This document shows positions 47,904-50,808 of a stretch of DNA of 50,808 bases, piece after piece (the stretch's first letter is position 1; each line of letters begins with the position of its first letter). The stretch is taken from assembly GCF_000381745.1 (NCBI RefSeq), contig NZ_KB907003.1, positions 1 through 50,808 on the forward strand, written 5' to 3'. The notes under the pieces were generated by a model. The model had not been told where the DNA came from. It worked only from the letters and a program-made list of their open reading frames with translations, and searched no databases. The position numbers and the translations under genes are program-made. Source of the DNA: Psychromonas ossibalaenae ATCC BAA-1528 (GTDB lineage Bacteria; Pseudomonadota; Gammaproteobacteria; Enterobacterales; Psychromonadaceae).

Positions 47904-48775
47904 TAAAGCACCAGATTATAATACATTTCAGTCACGGCCTGACCATAAACAAGGAAAATCCAGCCTGCAATAGCAAGGTAAGGACCAAACGGTATTGGAC
48001 GGCTTTTTTTATCTTTTGATGCTAACAGCACTGCAATACCGATAATCGCACCGGCAAATGATGAAATGAGAATAATCAAAGGCAGCGCCTGCCAGCCGAA
48101 CCAGGCACCTAAGGCGGCTAAAAGTTTAAAATCCCCATAGCCCATGCCTTCTTTTCCGGTCAGCAGCTTAAAGCCCCAGTAAACCGACCACAAACTCAAA
48201 TAGCCAAAAACAGCTCCTAACACAGCATCCGTTAAACCTGTAAAAGTACCTGAAATATTGATCAGTAAACCCAGCCACAGCAGCGGCAAAGTTAACTGAT
48301 CCGGCAGCAGCATAGTATCAAAGTCAATAAAGGTCAGACTAATTAATACCCATGTGAAAACTAATCCGAATACCAGAGGCCAGCCGAAAGGAAGCAGGTA
48401 AGCAACGCCTAAGGACATTAAACCGGTTAACAGCTCAATACACGGATAACGCTTACTAATTTGACATGAACAGTGTTTACAGCGCCCTTTCTGGAACAGC
48501 CAGCTGATAAGCGGAATATTTTCTGCGGAGCCGATTAAGTGGTTACACTGCGGGCAGCGTGAACGGGGAAGCACTAAATTAAAAACATCATTTTCGGTTT
48601 TGATATTCGCTTCAGGAAAGCACTCCGCACATTCTGATTTCCATGCGCGCTCCATCATCACAGGTAAACGAAAAATAACCACATTTAAAAAAGAACCAAC
48701 TAACAGCCCTAAAATAGTAATCGTGCCGTAAAGTAAAGCAGGAATCTGCTCCATCAACATTAAAAATTCGCTCAT
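47903..48775 (-). CDS. pilD: Type IV prepilin peptidase / N-methyltransferase PilD
   Basis: Inner-membrane aspartic protease that cleaves leader peptides of type IV pilins and type II secretion pseudopilins and methylates the new N-terminus. The 290 residues have about eight TM helices. The zinc-binding cytoplasmic loop has two CxxC pairs (Cys74, Cys77, Cys99, Cys102). The catalytic Asp pair is Asp151 (FIDFDTMLLPD) and Asp215 (GMGYGDFKLL). No pilA, pilB or pilC genes are in the window; the gene instead heads an operon with tadA. Confidence 0.95.
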   Translation of the reverse strand: MSEFLMLMEQIPALLYGTITILGLLVGSFLNVVIFRLPVMMERAWKSECAECFPEANIKTENDVFNLVLPRSRCPQCNHLIGSAENIPLISWLFQKGRCKHCSCQISKRYPCIELLTGLMSLGVAYLLPFGWPLVFGLVFTWVLISLTFIDFDTMLLPDQLTLPLLWLGLLINISGTFTGLTDAVLGAVFGYLSLWSVYWGFKLLTGKEGMGYGDFKLLAALGAWFGWQALPLIILISSFAGAIIGIAVLLASKDKKSRPIPFGPYLAIAGWIFLVYGQAVTEMYYNLVL

Positions 48776-48903
48776 ATTATCCCTAAATTATAAATACGCC
48801 GTCACTTTAAAAGCTTGTGAAAATGTACATTATCGGCGTTGCGATGATGCCAAAATAAAACGCAGTAAGAAAACTGCATTTTATTTGACGTATTATAAAG
48901 GAT

Positions 48904-49338
48904 TTAAGCTTCTATTGGCGGGCAAATTTCGTCATCAGAAAAAAAGTAAGCTATTTCACGCGAGGCTGATACCGGGCTGTCAGAACCGTGTACTGCATTA
49001 TGCTGCTTAGACGCGGCAAAGTCGGCACGAATGGTGCCAGCAGCTGCTTGAGCAGGATCGGTTGTCCCTATTACTTCCCGGTAATAGCTGATAGCATTTT
49101 CAGCCTGTAAGACCTGAACCATAATCGGCCCCGAAGTCATAAACTCAACTAGAGACTCAAAAAATTCTTTACCCTGATGCTCAGCATAAAAACCTTCAGC
49201 CTGCTCTTTAGTCAGCTGCAGCATTTTAACCGCAACAGGTGTTAAACCGGCTTTTTCAAAACGCGCTAAAATCGTACCAGCTAGGTGCTTACGCACGGCG
49301 TCAGGTTTAATAATTGAAAGTGTTCTTTCTAATGGCAT
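48904..49338 (-). CDS. ndk: Nucleoside diphosphate kinase
   Basis: Transfers the terminal phosphate between nucleoside triphosphates and diphosphates. The 144 residues match the family; the phosphorylated His is His117 in NAVHGSD, with the usual [13 protein letters not shown]-terminus and the Kpn loop region conserved. It lies 128 bp from pilD with no obvious terminator between them. No clear ribosome site precedes the ATG. An FNR-like site lies 50 bp upstream. Confidence 0.98.
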   Translation of the reverse strand: MPLERTLSIIKPDAVRKHLAGTILARFEKAGLTPVAVKMLQLTKEQAEGFYAEHQGKEFFESLVEFMTSGPIMVQVLQAENAISYYREVIGTTDPAQAAAGTIRADFAASKQHNAVHGSDSPVSASREIAYFFSDDEICPPIEA

Positions 49339-49671
49339 AATTCAGACTTAAATATGATTAATCGGATCAACAATATAACCCAGATAATTGACCTCCATCA
49401 ATAATAATATAATTTGGACCTGTTTATCTTTGAAGTTTGTCCCTGTTGAGCCTGAAAGTACCTAAAACAAGGCGTAAATAGTAAGATTCAGCGCCCCTAA
49501 ATGAACGATGAGCAGCACAGAATGAGTGATTTTCAGATTCAAGCCGAAGAGCTGGGATTATTTTTGTTCTCAGTCATTAATGTAGAGAGGCTGCACTGTA
49601 TGTTTCCTGCTTTACTGAGCATAAAAATAGTCTCCAGCAGGCACAGATAACAGAAATACATAGGCCCTAAT
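49339..49671. other. Intergenic region between ndk and the EEP-family gene
   Basis: About 330 bp, divergent promoters expected. It holds an FNR-like site TTGAC-CTCC-ATCAA (49388-49401). A possible minus-strand -10 TTATATT lies near 49373-49379, not at class II distance. I see no small gene that I can support. Confidence 0.5.
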
Positions 49672-50559
49672 ATGAAATCCAATATCACATTTCTAGTAAG
49701 CATCATTTTTAGCAGATTCTGCCTACCAATTTTTATGCTTATATTTTCCACACAGGGCAATGCGGGTAGCTTTTTTCCTGAGTCACCTGCCCAGCTTACT
49801 GTTTTTGATAATAATCAGCAGCTTTACCACTCAACCTGCCCTGAACTATCCCGCGTCAGGCAGCCGGCAGACAACGCCGCTAAGCTCAGCTTTCCTTTTA
49901 CCCTTTTGAACTGGAATATTTATAAACAGCAGAATAAAAACTGGCGTGCGAAGCTTCTGGAGTGGAGTGCTAAAGCAGACTTACTTACCCTGCAGGAAGT
50001 CAAGTATTCACAGCCGTTAAAGAATTTCAGCCTAAACAATCAGTTCTTCTATCTGCACAACTATGCATTCAAGTATGCAGGTTTTATTTACGGTGTTAAT
50101 ACTTTAAGTAAATTTCCAGCCATGCAGGTCTGCGCCACCCGTTACAGTGAACCCTGGATAATCGTACCTAAGACGGGATTAGCGGCAGCTTACCCGCTGC
50201 AGAACAGCAGCCAAACTTTACTGGTGATTAATTTACATGGAGTGAACTTTACTTTTACTTCACAGCCGTTGAAAAATCAGCTGCAGCCGTACCTGAGTTT
50301 AATCAAACAGCATAACGGGCCGATTTTATTTAGTGGTGATTTTAATACCTGGACAGATGCCCGCTTAGAGAGCGTTGAGCTGGCATTAATTAAGTCCGGT
50401 TTTAAAGAAACATTATTCAAAAAGGATCTGCGCATCAGTGTCTTCGGCCTGCCGTTAGACCATGTTTATTATCGCGGATTAAAAATTATTGATTCACAAA
50501 GCATTGCCACAAATGCATCGGATCACAGCCCGCAGCTGGTGACTTTTGACATTGAATAA
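49672..50559 (+). CDS. Secreted endonuclease/exonuclease/phosphatase-family protein
   Basis: A protein of 295 residues with an N-terminal signal peptide or anchor (about 1-28) and an EEP domain (about 75-292). The motifs fit the fold: LLNWNIYKQQNKNW, the metal Glu in TLQEVKYS, GDFNTW, and the C-terminal catalytic DHVYYRGL and SDHSPQ. This resembles the E. coli YafD family. The substrate is not predictable: family members cleave nucleic acids or phospholipids or remove phosphates. A periplasmic or extracellular site is likely. A weak AGG ribosome site precedes the ATG. Confidence 0.85.
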   Translation: MKSNITFLVSIIFSRFCLPIFMLIFSTQGNAGSFFPESPAQLTVFDNNQQLYHSTCPELSRVRQPADNAAKLSFPFTLLNWNIYKQQNKNWRAKLLEWSAKADLLTLQEVKYSQPLKNFSLNNQFFYLHNYAFKYAGFIYGVNTLSKFPAMQVCATRYSEPWIIVPKTGLAAAYPLQNSSQTLLVINLHGVNFTFTSQPLKNQLQPYLSLIKQHNGPILFSGDFNTWTDARLESVELALIKSGFKETLFKKDLRISVFGLPLDHVYYRGLKIIDSQSIATNASDHSPQLVTFDIE

Positions 50560-50714
50560 AAATGAAATTAGATCTTTTTTGAATACAGTAATAATGATTT
50601 CATTTAGGGGGGATAAAATCAGGAAGTGAATTTGGAGACTTTCTTTAAGGTAAAGTTTTAGATACAAAAATGCTGCGGGTGATTATTTTATTTAAGGGGA
50701 TTGAAATAGGAATT

Positions 50715-50789
50715 TGGAGCGGTACAAGAGATTCGAACTCTTGACCCCAACCTTGGCAAGGTTGTGCTCTACCACTGAGCTAGTACCGC
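50715..50789 (-). tRNA. tRNA-Gly (anticodon GCC)
   Basis: On the minus strand the gene runs GCGGTAC … GTACCGC, with a seven-pair acceptor stem, D arm AGCTCAGTGGTAGAGC, anticodon stem CAACC/GGTTG with loop TTGCCAA (anticodon GCC), T arm with TTCGAAC, and encoded CCA after discriminator T. It has no variable-arm oddities. It may be the last gene of a tRNA cluster that continues past the window. Confidence 0.96.
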
Positions 50790-50808
50790 ATCAAATTTTT
50801 GCTTAAGT

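Noticed and set aside
49539-49760. Minus-strand open frame of 73 codons overlapping the EEP gene start
   Set aside because: It overlaps a supported plus-strand gene, lacks a ribosome site and has no domain-like features.
50560-50714. Prophage or island attachment at the tRNA-Gly
   Set aside because: The tRNA is intact and no integrase or direct repeat of its 3' end occurs in the window.

Overview
The window is a stretch of chromosome from a facultatively anaerobic gammaproteobacterium with an A+T-rich genome. Gene content and order (xerD-dsbC-recJ beside fldB, cpxRA, pyrBI-rraA-zapB, yfbV/ackA-pta, focA-pflB-pflA, adhE) and the protein sequences suggest a marine Alteromonadales or Vibrio-like organism; a Psychromonas-type genome would fit, but that is inference without a database search. 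I see no prophage, insertion sequence, CRISPR array or integrated element. Nearly all of the DNA is host genes.

Layout. 0-4 kb: dacB (reverse), pyrB-pyrI (aspartate transcarbamylase), rraA and zapB. 4.5-6.9 kb (reverse): cysE, fieF and a CpxP/Spy-like periplasmic protein. 7.2-9.8 kb: cpxR-cpxA and trmL, with a perfect CpxR box between the cpxP-like gene and cpxR. 9.9-15.5 kb: a periplasmic-sensing GGDEF protein with a broken signature, then recJ, dsbC and xerD (reverse), and fldB. 15.8-17.9 kb: an uncharacterised polytopic membrane transporter and gcvR. 18.3-32.9 kb: a fermentation region with focA-pflB-pflA, rlmA, yfbV, ackA-pta, a methyltransferase plus AI-2E-type permease pair, and adhE. 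33-40.8 kb (reverse): cardiolipin synthase and two tandem paralogous PAS-GGDEF-EAL proteins. 40.9-50.8 kb: purL, an MltF-type lytic transglycosylase with a long repeat tail, a pilD-tadA-small-protein operon, ndk, a secreted endonuclease/exonuclease/phosphatase-family protein and a tRNA-Gly.

How the genes work together. PflB (activated by PflA) splits pyruvate into formate and acetyl-CoA. FocA moves formate across the membrane, Pta-AckA turns acetyl-CoA into acetate with ATP, and AdhE turns it into ethanol to reoxidise NADH. FNR-like half-sites with a 4-bp spacer lie upstream of focA, adhE (with a perfect -10 box at class II spacing) and the uncharacterised transporter, so the transporter may belong to the same anaerobic regulon. 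A CRP-like site precedes ackA.

Most notable. (i) All three GGDEF proteins in the window have non-canonical signatures (GGGQF, GDNEF, GDDEF), and the tandem pair carries EAL domains that have lost catalytic residues to different degrees behind a shared receiver-like N-terminal domain. (ii) MltF has a C-terminal tail of about 16 units of a 14-residue repeat, predicted to be coiled coil. (iii) Two successive stem-loops separate pflB from pflA. (iv) Several unexplained inverted repeats lie in intergenic DNA, including one with pseudoknot topology. (v) A 42-bp direct repeat sits at the window edge on the dacB 3' end. At least five genes appear to start with TTG.
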